Shown here: piece by piece, positions 21,240 to 34,030 of the stretch
Layout: each line of letters begins with the position of its first letter
Position numbering within the stretch: the first letter of the stretch is position 1
NCBI GenBank assembly: GCA_030549775.1
Contig: CM060181.1
Coordinates: 49,172,218-49,236,217, forward strand
From: Tamarix chinensis
Taxonomy: Eukaryota > Streptophyta > Magnoliopsida > Caryophyllales > Tamaricaceae
Reading direction: 5' to 3'
Length of the DNA: 64,000 nucleotides
Notes under the pieces: model-generated
Databases searched by the model: none
Seen by the model: only the letters and a program-made list of their open reading frames with translations
What the model was told of the DNA's origin: nothing
Made by a program: the position numbers and the translations under genes

Positions 21240-23160
21240 GAACGATTAGGCAATCGGTTCACCAAGTATGTTGCATGTGAACAACTTTAGCCAAAAAATC
21301 TTTGCCTAACCCTACATGTGCTAACATAATTTGAGCCTTCTCTAATAGGATCATGTTCATCCTCTCACCGACCCCATTCTAATGGAGCCTCCCAACACAT
21401 GTGCAATGATTTACAATCCCATGGTTCGAGCAAAAATTAATGAATTTGCACTCCACAAACTCAAGGCCATTATGAGTCTGGAGACACTTGACTTGTCTCC
21501 TAGTTTACTTTTCTAGTAAGGTCATCTAATGATTGAACTTTCCAAATACATCATTCTTATTTTTAAGAATGTAAACTCATATCGTTCTGGAAGTTTCATC
21601 AATGAAAGTGAGCAAGTACCGCAAACCATCCTCAGATACTATCATTATGGGACCCCACAAATTTGAATGGTCATAATCAAGAGGCATCTTCGTACTATGC
21701 TTAGATGTAAAAAATTCTTTCCAAACACATAATACACATAGAAGTTTATAGTAGACATACTTTGTCCATTTAATAGTGTTCTCTTAGAGTGCTTAGTTAA
21801 ACCTCTGACATTCATATGTCCCAATATCATGTGCTAAAGTCTCATAACATCCAAGTTAATCATGCTCATTGATATTACTACAAGTTCACCCTCAATAGTG
21901 GAACCAACTAACTCATATATTATCTTAACCCCGTTTCCCCTCATCACCGCAAGAGCCTATTTAATAACCTTGTTTGTGTCACCTGCAATCATGCAATGAT
22001 ATCGATTAAAATATAAGGAAATCAACAAGATAAGGTTCTCAATCATCTCTAGGATATTTCAGACATTAGATAGTATCTTGACCACACTATCATGCGCCAT
22101 AATCTTCACAACCCTAATCTTGACAACTTTGCATGCAATGTTGTTTCCCATTAGAATAACTCCACCTTGAATTGTCTCGTAAGTTTGAAAGCAACACACA
22201 AGTTAGGATAAATATGGTAGGAACACCCATAATCAAAGACCCACCTATAGGTAATGTTGATATGTCCATTAGTAGTTGCCAATACATTACCATCACAATC
22301 ATCCCATGCAATAGTAGCATCATACTTTGTACCAAATGACTCACTAGACTTATTAACTAGTCTTTAATTAGGGAAAAAACTTCCTAATATCACCCTTCTA
22401 GTGGCACCCATGGCACAAAATTCTTGCACCTACTCATTGACTTTGATATAGACTTTTTACAATCCCTAGACCCCCCAATCCTAAGTTATCCCCGACTATA
22501 ATCCCCTCATTACATGAAACCCCTATAGTACCTCTAAACAACTTATTCTCAAACAAATCATGATGTAGTAGGGCAATATTAACATCATCAAGAGCCAAAT
22601 TATCTTTTCTATACAACACATTCTCATAAAAATGTTTGCATTTAGTAGGTAAAGGACATAATAATATTATAGCCAAGTTCTCATCATCAAGTTTGACATG
22701 TACCATTTGAAAATTCATAATAGTAAAATCAACTCATACAAATGAGATTATAAGAATTGAGCATCACCAAATTTGAGGTCATGAAGTTAGCTCCTCAATA
22801 ATAGATGACTCGTGACCAATTTTGTCATATATAATGACGCCAACTTAACCCACAAGGAATCAATAGTTATTTCATTAGCCACTTCCTATTGGAATTTATT
22901 TGATAAACACAGTTGTATAGTTGAAAGAGACTCCAAACTAATCTTACCAAACTTCTCCTTCTTCACTAATTTTAGGTTGTTTAATTTTTTAGACAAAGCC
23001 TTCTCAACCCATGCTAAATCAATATCACTTTTATCTTTAATTTTCATAATCCAAAATTAGCAGAACAATTGAATTTCTCAATGTCAAACCCTATGGATGC
23101 CACCTCGATTTCAATAGATCACTCTATTGAGGTTTTGATACCAATTTATTATGAAAACAC
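21240..23160 (-). mobile_element. Decayed Ty1/copia fragment (gag, protease, part of integrase)
   Basis: Reading right to left on the minus strand: a gag start like the intact copia element (FDIEKFNCSANFGL, about 23,080); gag core VKLDDENLAIILLCPLPTKC in the frame 22,434-22,718; protease WVFDYGCSYHIYPN (about 22,220), where the catalytic D-S-G has become D-Y-G; then pre-integrase and integrase up to about 21,250 (VNRLPNRS). A damaged primer site (TTGGTATCAAAAC) lies near 23,136. RT and RNase H are absent; the left end abuts the solo LTR insertion. Nucleotide similarity to 46,600-48,230 shows the same family. Confidence 0.8.
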
Positions 23161-23322
23161 CAACTTGTGGTCAAACAATATCATATATAATTCACAATCA
23201 TAAACATAAGAACCAACTGAAAAATTAAACAATTAGAATAACTAGGGAATTTTGGATAACAATGTGATTACAAAAAATATAAATAAGAAATCTCTCAACA
23301 AATCACATGATAAGTTCATATT
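23161..23322 (-). mobile_element. Part of the copia-fragment LTR
   Basis: This sequence to the right of the damaged primer site should be the 5' LTR of the minus-strand copia fragment, starting near TGAAAACACC (23,151). It continues after the inserted solo LTR at 24,846. The outer end was not located. Confidence 0.45.
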
Positions 23323-24839
23323 TTGACACATTTTATACCCTTATAATCTTAAATTTAAGTATTTTATTTAACTAATATAGGTGAATAATTATTATTTTAT
23401 CCTTAAGTGGTAAAATTTGCACAAAATTTTATTATTTAAGATAAAATGATATAAATTAAGTAAATTTAGAATAAAATATTATTTATTAATATTTATTGAA
23501 TTTTATTTTGCAAGTTTTATTTTTAAATAAAAGAAAATAAAAAAAAAAGATTTCAACCTTTGGACCAACAACCAAAGGTAGAAGGCCCAAAGGCCTGGGA
23601 ACAAGCCAAAGGAAGCCTAATGGCCCAGCTGACCTGGAAAGAAAAAAAAGACGTCTCATGGAAAGAAGGAACAACAATGGATGAAATAAAAATAAAAGAA
23701 GAGTCAGCAACAGGGCTGACATGGCAGCCATCAGCGGTCAAAATGAAAGAAAATAAAGAGGCACAATCGCACGAAACGAGAAAAGGAGAACGGGATGTGA
23801 AGGGATGATGTGGCGTGGGACATGAATGAAAATAAAAGGAGTAGGAAGAGCATGAAGAGAAAAATACAGAAAGGAGAGTGACAGAGAGCGGCAGAGAGAA
23901 GCGAGAGCCTTCAGAGGCTCGACGCTGAAGAGGAGAGCGCAAAAGAATAGGAACACAGGGCACACCGCACGGAAATCAACGGACCAGTGCCTCCGTCAGC
24001 CGAGAAAAGAAAAAAGGAAAAGCAATTATTGCACAGAAATCAAGGCGCTGAGAAGGAAGAAAATTAGAGGAAGTTTAATACCGGTAGAATTTATTTTAGA
24101 TTAAATTAATTTTTATCTGAATAAATTCTTGATCTTTTATCCAAAATTAATTCTGGTTATTTTTTTCTCTTATTTTAATTTATATTTTAGATATATATTT
24201 CTGTGTAACTAATTCTATAATTATGACTGGCTGATTATTTATTTTTAAGGAATAAATTAAAACCCTGGATTAGGGTTTGAGATATTTCTATGTACTAGTT
24301 TGGGTACTTAGATTGACAGCCTTCCAATTACACTTAATGCATTAAATCTAGTTAAATATAGGATCCACTTGTTACTGTTATACTACTAGTATTTAATAGG
24401 GTTAATATTGGAACGTTATCGTATTAATTATTTAAGGGAAGTAATATAAGGTGTATGGACCTGTGTTTGGTGTACAACTTGGTCGATCTCATTCTCACGA
24501 TTAAAATATGACTTAGAAATAAATATTATATTTTGACCTAATCTAGTGGCGGATTTTGATTTCTCTAGCATCTTTATCATATTTGTGAGTTTCCCATTAT
24601 TTTTATTGTTATTAGTTTACTTTATTTTATTTGTTCCTTTTATTATGTTTATTTTTATAAACCCCCATTAGTATTTTTCTTATTTATTTAGTTAGTGTCA
24701 TTTAGGATTTTTATTTTTATTTATTTTCAAGCTAGTTAAATTCTCAATCTCCGGCCTAGAACGATACCCTTATTTACCAATACTACAATTGACAACAAGA
24801 GGGTTTAAATTACGTGCCGGCTACGGCCACACCATCACA
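23323..24839. mobile_element. Solo LTR of about 1.5 kb, gypsy-like
   Basis: The segment opens TTGACACATT and closes CCATCACA, and is flanked on both sides by CATATT (23,317-23,322 and 24,840-24,845). Removing it rejoins similar AT-rich copia-LTR sequence. It contains a purine-rich region (23,540-24,070) with a G/A-rich leader and no pol. Size and ends resemble Athila/Tat-type gypsy LTRs (compare 61,983-63,535, which ends GTGCATCA). The exact first base is uncertain by one or two positions. Confidence 0.55.
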
Positions 24840-24845
24840 CATATT

Positions 24846-25640
24846 AGTAATTCTCTCAATATCAAAGAAAACACAAGAGGAGAATATAAAAATATGTTCG
24901 AATGTAATTTAGGTTTAATCTAATATTTTTACATCATTATGAAACCCCACAGGAAAAGCCACATGTTTAGTAGAAATCCCCAAAAAACATAGAATGTGTT
25001 AAGCACACACATAATGTGTTTAGAAAACATGGACCCCTTTGTTGAATTCTCTACTTCCAACTTTATACCCAAAATTTACCTATGAATTCTAGTATAAAAA
25101 ACACAATGTTGGCCCTCTGTGTTTCCTATAAAATCTCCATTTGAATCATAATCTTCTCCTATAACATACATGAACCACAACCAAGCCATGATTTGCACCA
25201 AATACCTAGTAAAATCTCACAAAATCCATTATGTTAAGGATTAGATCTATGGATACTATTGATGGTTGCCCCATTTTGTGGGAGGGTGTTGCCTTGATAA
25301 ACATTGATAGCTAAGGGTTGATTGGGAGTAATGACAATAAAGCAACATATGGAATTTTTTAGCATATGTTTCATTCTCATGCTCCATGAATTGATTCTCC
25401 CTTTTTATATTTTGAATAATTGGTTTAGGGGGGAGAGTTATTCCCTAGAACAGTTAGATCCATGAACTCATCATTTTCAAGTGCATAATGGTTTTTTCCT
25501 CTATAATTGGAATATGTTGTACTTTGATGTAAGCTGGTGTAAGAAAATCAATAATGCCCCATGGTGGGCAATAAATTATAGACCCTAGACATCTATAATT
25601 GAAAAGTTGATCAAAATCAAGTAGACCACTATTGATCTAC
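24846..25640. other. AT-rich repeat DNA, no recognised feature
   Basis: This is presumed continuation of the copia-fragment LTR at its left end, then anonymous sequence. No termini or coding signal were recognised. Confidence 0.35.
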
Positions 25641-28300
25641 CTACAAAAAGATAACCTAACGCTTAGAGCATCAAAGAGTCACCGATTTGGTGATAGCCTT
25701 TGGGCACTCCATCGTTTAAGTTAGTAACATAGAACATGAATGAAGAGAATTAAAATTAAAAAAGAAAGAAAGAAGGTTTAGATTAACTTAGCCATAGGAT
25801 TATAATGGTTGTCGTGTTGGAGATGGTGGAAAGATCAAGGCCCTTCAGTGAAAGTGCTTATAATAGTGCCCAAAGGATCCAAAGAGCTAGGTGTACTACC
25901 AAGAACTTGGGTATAAGAAAGCCGATGCGTAATGGACACTAAGAGAAACTAATTAATGGTGTGGAATCAAAAATCTTGTAAGGCCTTATAATTCCTTATT
26001 TATAGAGGATAGAGGGTCACAAATTCCCCCCTAAGAATCAAGTTTAGGGTGCCATTGGTATTAACTATTACTAAAGAAATGGAAGAGATGAAGACAACCT
26101 TGTGAAGTGGTAACTAATTCTTGCTTGAATTTGTTAAGTAGTATATTATGAGTGAGTTAATCACAATGGAAAATATATTCATGAGACCCTTGGATCTCTA
26201 CAATGGCTTTTGCAATAAGCTTAGGTAGTTGGGCCTAGCAGGGTATTCTCTATGATGTTAAACTATTTAACTTAGAAAAATGTCTTTGGACCTTCTATGG
26301 AAGAAGTTGGGTCATGATATATGAAATTTTCCTCTTTAATAACCTCACACTTAATATATCCATTTAACCCCATTTAAATTATCCTAAAAAATAATGAAAA
26401 TACATTTATACTAAGGGTTGCGCACAAAATCTTGGATCCAAATACCTAATCTAGTATCTACAAATTTTGTTCTAACGTTTAGGATATATTATTCGATTTA
26501 ATACTCTTTTTAGATTAAATAAGGCACTCATATAAACATAGATATGAATATTAATTGATATATAGTATTTATTTTAATTTTTTTTTCTAAAAATTATTTA
26601 AGTTATTAAAATAGTATTTTCATATGATTTTGGATATATCGGATATCGATTCCTAATTTGATCCATATTTTTTGGATATCCAAAAATTTGGATATCAAGT
26701 TTAAGGGAGGCAAAGTGGAAATTTGATCCAATGAAAAGAAAGCATTGCCAGAAAATGCTCCCAAATCTTTTATGAAAAAAAGAGGTTATTTTTCTTTATT
26801 AAAAAATATGAAAGAACTATAAATTATGAAATATATCTTAAAATTATTAAACAAATGCCTTCAAATTCTACAAAAATACTATCAAACTTTATGAATAATT
26901 CTAAAATTTTATTAAAAAGTTCTATATATTTTGTGATAAAAAAATAACAATACTTAAAATTTTCATTAAACTTTGAAAATTTTCATAAATGTATAATAAA
27001 TTTTAAATTACATAATAAGTTTGTAAATTATAAAAAAATGAAAATAAAAATTTATGGAGCTAAAATGATATAAAAAACCATTTCCCCCAAATAACTCTAG
27101 TAACTCTAAATACCCAATTTTTTTTGATTAATTTAAAGTAATAAAAAAAATATTTCTAACATCTATAAGAAAAGTGCAATAAAAAATATCACACCAAATA
27201 GCACTGATACTTTAAGTATCAAATTTTATTAAATAAACTAAAATGAAAAATATATCCTTTGTTATAGTTAATTCTTTTCAAGTGTTAAGGTTATTTTTTG
27301 CAAAAGGTATCTCGTCATTTTAGTTAGCTCAAGGAAATTTAGAACTTAAATTGTTAGTATTATCTAGTGTAAATGATATCTTTTTCATTCCAATTCCATC
27401 CTAGTTCTTAGGGGTACTATTTTTTGATTTAATTTATTTAAATAAAATTAGGTATTCAAATTAGGAAGGTTATTTGGTACAAATAGTATTTTTTTTCACT
27501 TTAGTTTCATGAAAAATAAATCTTATTTTTTGGATAAGTTTATAAGTCATTGTAAACCTTCACAACCTACAATAGATAAACAAATTAGGGTCAAGTGGGG
27601 GTATTTTTGCTCCGACAAGACAAATAGAGAAGAAATTTTTGAGCATCAAAGGAACATCAGTTTAGTGTCTACCTAAGGACACTATAACACTCAAGCTAAC
27701 AACATAATACATGAATAATGCAAAAGAAAGGTGAGAAATGGGTTTACGTAACTTAGCCATTAGGTTCATCGAGGTGTGGTCACTAACAATAGAGGGATTG
27801 GGGGTCCTTTGTTAGAGGTATATGTAAGGGTGTCGTTAAACCTATAATGAATGGATATAGTTGAGAGTTGGAGAACTTAACAAAGAACTGCTTTGTGAAA
27901 ACGGTAAGTTGTGATTGCTTGGAAAATGTCATTGAACAACTGATTAACTCCTTATTTTTTAGGACCTCATAGTTCTACTATTTATGGAGGTTATGGCCCA
28001 TAGCGTGCACTTGTATAAGGTGTGATGAGACCACTATTAGAGGTGGTTGATGCTGAAAAATCAAGGGAAATTGGGTCAAGTTCAAATGAAGTAGGTACCA
28101 ACCAATTTTTGAATCATTTGTGCTAAATGTTGGGTTTATGATATTCACTCATAAATAATGTCATTACATGGACTAAATTAGCTAGATGTGAGGGAAAATT
28201 CTAGTGAAGTCATGGGCCTCTCAAAGCATATAGAGCTCCTAGGCCTTGTAGGGTTAGATTGAACCAAAGGATTAGTACTTTCCTAAAAAATTAGTCTCCC
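25640..28300 (-). repeat. Two similar LTR-like blocks separated by AT-rich DNA
   Basis: Blocks at about 25,640-26,030 and 27,620-28,010 share an order of phrases: GAGCATCAAAG, 'AACATGAATGA'-like, 'AACTTAGCCAT(A/T)GG(A/T)T', then on the minus strand a TATA-like box (CTATAAATAAGG near 26,005 and CCATAAATAGTAG near 27,980). I read them as diverged minus-strand LTR promoter regions of one family. The intervening 26,400-27,590 is AT-rich with nothing recognised. Confidence 0.35.
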
Positions 28301-29970
28301 CCTCCCTAAGTTAAAGGCCTTAACTTGGGGAATGGATGACACAATGGTAATTTTGGCAAGTAAGATTGTAAGAGGCTTGATGAAACCTTTATGAGATGAA
28401 TGATAGCCTACCTAGTAGCTGGAGATATACATTTTATTTTATGAAGGGGAATGTCCATTCCTTGAATATTTTAGTTCAGAATTTCCCCTTCATATAAGAA
28501 ACAAAGAAGGTAAATGATCCTTCAATGATTTTTCCTTGTCTTAACTAGGCTGCAAGGATTTAAAGAGTCAACAACCATCATTTTTTGGTGATTTTTTCAG
28601 TTTCCTCATTACTTGGTTAATCATTATTTTTTTATGCATGAAATTCTCAACTAGTGGTATGAGATGACCCTCCTTACTACTTCATTTTTTAACTCTTCGG
28701 TATCCTGTTTGCATCGACTTAGTTCATTTCTTATACATAAATCTTATATCCATGTCTTGGCTCTACCATTACTAACCACATTTTTTGGGTCCTCATTAAA
28801 CTAAATGAGGCTATATTGGCCAAGATTCTCGAGATCTAAAGTGGCATTAGCATCGGGATGACCTATAATGAGTATATGAACACTTGAATTCCCAATACCA
28901 TCTTCATGAACATGTAACACCACTGTTGTGTGCATGGAGGCATTGCTAGCTCTTATTGTTTGTCACCCTTCAAGTGGGTGTGTCACTATCTAGTCTACTC
29001 AATTCTATTCCCACAAGAAGGCTTAGGTGCTAATATGATAGTAAAAGATTGGTACGAGATCAACCACACTCTCTTTGGGTTTCCGATACAATTTGGCATT
29101 TTCCTCTTCCATCACATGTTCCATATGTCCAGCCATAGTCAGATGATTATTGGCTAATCTCTCACTATTAGGCTCCTTCAGAACTTGGGTACCTTATTTA
29201 GTGACTTTCCTACCACTCTAGGTCTCTACATAATGGGATTTATATCCTATATGCAATGACACTTGGGAGGATGGGCTATAATATTAGTACAGATATGCAG
29301 ACCCTCATGCTAATAGTGAAGGCTCATGCTTCACTCTTACACTATGGTTACATCCTTGCTACACCTAGGGCACATCCTCCACTTGCTAATGGATATAGTC
29401 TTCTAACAACTTGTGATAGGACATTAGCACTAAATAATCTCCCATTCACTATTGGGGAAGCTTCCACCTCTATTGTTAAACCTTCCATGTCTGCCATACT
29501 TCCCCCACCAGTGCTCAGAGTTGCGTGACCTTAGCCAATGTCCATGACCTCCTCCTCAGTATGCACTCAATGTTGAGTGCCATTGAGAGGCTTCAAGGAC
29601 TCCTAAAGACTAAAATGTGTGCCATTAACCTCTAGTTTCAACTTAAATTTGTGTCGTGCCATCAGGATGACATTGGGATGGGATAAGGTGTCAAGGTTGG
29701 TGATAAGGCACATCAAAAAAACTACTACAAACGTTGTTCTAGGTGTTGAGGCTCCATTGATGGTTCTCATCCATATACTCATATTATTAATGAGGCATTC
29801 ACTGACATTACTAAGATTAGTCAAGTTGTGGTTGTAACAGCCAACTCTATGGAAACAGAGAGTGAAAACCTTGACAGCTTGTCTCTGCCACCATTCATCA
29901 CCGCTCTGCCTACTACTTCATCATCCTCTACTCCAGAAACCTCTAGTGTTGATAAGGACTTTGTATAGTC
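28301..29970 (+). pseudogene. Coding remnant upstream of a copia 3' end
   Basis: Several short plus-strand frames read like decayed protein, ending in a clean stop at about 29,968 after a segment (SMETESENLDSLSLPPFITA, then LPTTSSSSTPETSSVDKDFV). A helical segment (LLSMHSMLSAIERLQGLLKT) lies near 29,550. Some SIRE/Maximus copia elements carry an extra ORF between pol and the 3' LTR; this position fits, but I recognise no specific family. Frameshifts are present. Confidence 0.3.
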
Positions 29971-30443
29971 CTTGGTTACTCCACTAAGAGGGCTATTTTT
30001 TTATTTTTTTTTATCTTTGAGTCATACTTGTACTCGTGTATTTTATGATTGTATAACTTAGTTGACAAGGAATATTTTAGGTATTAGCCTATGTATATTT
30101 CTCATATAATATACTTTATTATACGTTTTGATTATACATATGAAATGAGATGCTTCAAACTTATGCATTCCTTATCTCTTTATGAGGTTTATAGTTGTGC
30201 AAATCATTTTCTATGAGTATGTACTAGTTCAAGGGGAAACTTCCTTTGCCTGTGGATTATTTTCTCCTTTGTATATAGGGATCATACATGAGCTACCCCT
30301 CTCACCTTTTGTTGATTTAAGAAGGGGGAGAGAAATCTATATTCCGATTAGAGTTTCAATTGTTAAAGAATAAGGTCCATATGGGAATTCTAACTTCAAT
30401 CTTATCATTACTCTATCTACATTTGCACTCTTTGTTTGTCATC

Positions 30444-30460
30444 ATAAAAAAGAGGGAGAT
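30444..30460 (+). promoter_or_regulatory. Copia-type polypurine tract
   Basis: The sequence AAAAAAGAGGGAGAT, preceded by TTTGTCATCAT, is followed immediately by TG. This closely matches the polypurine tract of SIRE/Maximus-type copia elements (TCATCAAAAAGGGGGAGATTG). It primes plus-strand DNA synthesis at the start of the 3' LTR. Confidence 0.65.
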
Positions 30461-32367
30461 TGTTTACCTCCTAGGTCAATCAATATCTTAAACCTTATTT
30501 TAATGAAACAAATGAATTTAAATTAGTTAACATGGATATTTAAGAGTGTATGAGCTATGATTGATAACAAAGGAGTCAAAACATACTTATTCAATAACTT
30601 TTAAAGTACAAATTTAAAAGAGCAATCAAGTTTCAAAGCAATAGAGAATACGATATCAATATAACTAAGACTCAAGAACTCAAGGTATATATTTCATGTC
30701 TTAGGATATCTTGTAAATTAGGATGATAAAAACACTTCTGATTTTAATCTCTTAGGACATTTTAAAATCCTCCTTAAAAATATTTTGATAGAAACTCCAT
30801 GTTGATTTTAATTCCAACCTCTTTTAAAATTATTTTTGATTATAGTAGTTCTAGTTAGAATTGGTCAACAAGTTTAAAGACCAACCAACTAGTTTGGTTC
30901 AAACCCAGAGCATTAAACATGTAAAATCTAAAATAGATCAATTAGTTAAAAATTTGATTGACCGGTTTAACTAACTAGTCCATGGGTTTTACTCATGTAA
31001 AACCAATTTGGTCTCTGTTTGAATACATTGATTTATTGACAAAACTTATTGGCAAGTTTGACTAACTAATCCATGGGTTTTACTCCTATAGGAACCTATT
31101 TGGTCTCTATTTGAACACATCGACTAATTGATAAAACCGATTAACTAGTTTAGAAACCTATCGACTGGTTTTACTAATTAGTCCATGGGTTTTAATCTCA
31201 CAAAACCCCATTTGGTCTTTATTTAAACACAATGATTGGTTGACAAAACCAAACAACCAATTCATAAACCAAACGACTGATTTCACTAACAAGACTATAG
31301 GGGTTACTCTTGCATAAACCTAACTTATCTCAATTTAAACACTTCGACGGGTTTCACCAAACTGATTGACTTGTTTAACAAACTAGGTTATGGGTGGGGA
31401 TGAAGTGAAAAATATATTTTTCCTAGGGAGTAAAACAATTAACTAGTTTGCATAAATTGGTCGAATGGTGTACTAAACCATTCTACTTTTCAAATATGTT
31501 CATTGGATTGGTTGTGTACAACAAACAATTGATCGATTGGTTTCAATAACTAATCACTTATTCAATGTAAAGGTAATTTTTTCATCTTAGGTATGATCAT
31601 TTTCATTTGACTGGTTTGAATAATTGATCAGCTAATTTGAGCCACCAATTAACTGGTTTACCCAACCAATTGATCAATCAGCATTAAATGTTGAAAAATG
31701 TGTTTGTTGCTCACACATCAAATATATGTTATTTTACTCCAATGACTACAAAACGACGCGTAAGTATAAATAGCAATAGTGAGGTAGCATATAAAAAACT
31801 TTAGAGCTATAATTAATTTCACAAATCAATTATTTACTCCAACTTACAATTAATTCTCAACTACTCACTTTTATATTCATCTTATGTTGAGATATTTTCA
31901 AAAGTTTTTATGCTCATTCTACTCAATTAGAAATCACTCATTGACTGTAATATCTATTTCTCTCTAACTATATTACACTCACTAATTTTTCTTTCACTTT
32001 TATATTTTTATCATTTGTGAGATACATTATAATCAACCACAACTCTCCTCAAAACACATTATATTAAGATTGTGTGTTGCCTAGCATTTTTGAGAAAGGT
32101 CATTGGATTAGTATATTAATAAATATAGGGAGAATAAATATGTTAACATACAAATCAACTCCTAGAATATCATTGATATATTAGACGTAAAACTTAGGAG
32201 AGGAGTAATCATCAATAATTACACTAGAAATTCAAAATCTAAAAGGCAAACACTTGGTGATGGATGTCAAGAAATTCAATTCTCAAACCAATATATACTA
32301 TATTTCAAATTTTTATTATCTTAATTATATTCCAAAAACCCTATTCACCCCCTCTAGGGTTCTTTCA
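30461..32367 (+). mobile_element. Probable 3' LTR of a SIRE/Maximus-like copia element
   Basis: It starts TGTTTACCTCC directly after the polypurine tract. It ends around TCTTTCA, just after 'CTATTCACCCCCTCTAGGG', a phrase typical of the end of these LTRs. The length of about 1.9 kb is within the family range. It carries an internal array of CCATGGGTTTTACT units (30,930-31,400). No upstream RT was found, no second LTR is in the window, and the right boundary is an estimate. Confidence 0.5.
30930..31400 (+). repeat. Internal array with 91-112-bp period
   Basis: Units contain ACTAGTCCATGGGTTTTACT, then (A/C)CATTTGGTCTCTATTTGA and GACAAAACC. The CCATGGG word recurs at 30,980, 31,071 and 31,183, with decayed forms near 31,295 and 31,385. 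Spacing alternates between about 91 and about 112 bases. Palindrome-like 'AACCGGTTTAACTAACTAGT' phrases occur throughout. Confidence 0.7.
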
Positions 32368-33692
32368 GGCATTATCGTGGTTAACTCTAGACTTGTAATG
32401 AGTGAAGATGGGGCTATACATCTAGCCACATCAAAAGTGGAAATGGAAACAGATATCACTAGAATCTTAAAGGGAAGGGGATCATCTCTCTAACATCACA
32501 AGTATATGCAAATTTTCTATCATATACATGGGGTGCTTATGGCTTCCCTTTTATCCTTCGTGTAAGGTCTCCCCATCCAAAGGATAGAGAAAACTAGGCT
32601 CACATAAGTTAAATATACTTCAATGAGTATCCCTTCCAATATAGGAAAAGGTTTTTGTACCAAATTTGAGTTCTTTCCTTCCTAATTAGTGTTAAATGAT
32701 GAAAGGGTCTACAACAAGTGTGGTGGTGGATTTTAGAAGCTCTCATTGTGTTATTACCCTAAAGTCTACAGTAAGAAAGATGATGGCGTTGCTAATAGGT
32801 AGGCTAAATCATGAGTAGCAGGTGTTAGGTATACTAACTGATGATTGATATTGGAAGGACTTCTACATTTTCATAAATCTAAAATGGATCCTCCTATCAA
32901 GTTCATTTTAGAGCATTCACAGTGAATGGAGGACCTTTAATAAGGGTTGTTTTGTTTTTCAGTTATAATGATGTCCTTCGAGTTTTAATTCCATGTTTTC
33001 TTTTCAATTCCCTATAGTAATTATAAGAGAAAGAATTTGGTGGCCATCATTTGTAAGTCTTGGGATGTACTACAACTTTGATAAATTAAGGCTTCTCTAA
33101 AGTATAAGGTAAAAGTTTTGGACAGTTATCAAGAAAACGTTTGTTTGCAACTAACTAATATCAAGATTTCCTTAGAAGATAAGTGTGCTTCTTTCCACAC
33201 GTTTAATGTGGATTAAGTCCATAAAGAGGGCGTGTGGAAAGCTAATGAGTAGGATCTTGGGATTTAGTAGTTATACATTTGATCCCTATCTAAAAATCTT
33301 CAAAATGAAGTCAGGCTCTATCACGATCACAACTAAGATAGATATGATCTTGAAGTAGAAGGTTAACCTTGCCAAAAGGAGGGTAAATACATGGCTTTAA
33401 CAAGATTGGGTTACCTTTTAAGTGATACAAGGAATTGACCCTAAAGGTTATATTCCTACCATTGATAGTCCTTTATGGCAAGGTAGTGGAGATACCACGT
33501 TTCAATAGGAAGATACAAACGATGATACTAATAGTGTGTGGATTTTATCCATTTTAAGGTTTGGCCTAATTTTGATGAAATCTTGGTATTTTTTAACACG
33601 AATGTCTTTGGCACCTTCTGTAGGTGCTACTTGTTTATGATTAAGTAATTGCATGTTCAAAAATATTAATCATTTAGTAATCAAGGTTTTCA
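32368..33692. other. Anonymous repeat DNA with weak coding texture
   Basis: Plus-strand pieces such as DDWYWKDFYIF near 32,840-32,890 vaguely recall a tryptophan-rich segment ('GWKxRFFFV') of plant gypsy-type transposon proteins (PF04195), but stops are frequent and the match is weak. Nothing is called with confidence. Confidence 0.25.
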
Positions 33693-34030
33693 TTACTCTC
33701 TACTAGTTCCTAGTGTGAAAAATGTTTCCAACAGTTATTTAAAAGACATGTGAGAGTACTCCTCTACTTCCATTTGTAAATCTAGGAAAGTGGTTAAAAA
33801 AATATTTCAAATTGCTACTAGAAATTCGTGTGAGAGTAGTCATCTACTTTAATTAAAATAATTTATGAAGGATATTAAAAAAATTATTTTAAATTGCTAT
33901 TTTAAAGTTATATGAGAGTAGTCCTCTACTTTCCTTCAAAAATAAGGGAAGGATATTTAAAAGTACTTCAAATTGTAACTTGAATACCATGTTAAACTAG
34001 TCTTCTAATTCCCTTTGGAAATTTGAGAAT
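33693..34030 (+). repeat. Tandem array with about 80-bp period
   Basis: TGAGAGTA(C/G)TC(C/A)TCTACTT opens units at 33,751, 33,831 and 33,913, with decayed members near 33,693 and 33,992. Spacing is 80, 82 and 79 bases. Each unit continues with a GGAAGG/ATATT-AAAA-TTCAAATTG segment. Host element unknown. Confidence 0.78.

Noticed and set aside
23560..23963. Open frames of 82-136 codons around the purine-rich tract
   Set aside because: They lie in the G/A-rich part of a solo LTR, overlap on opposite strands and show no domain.
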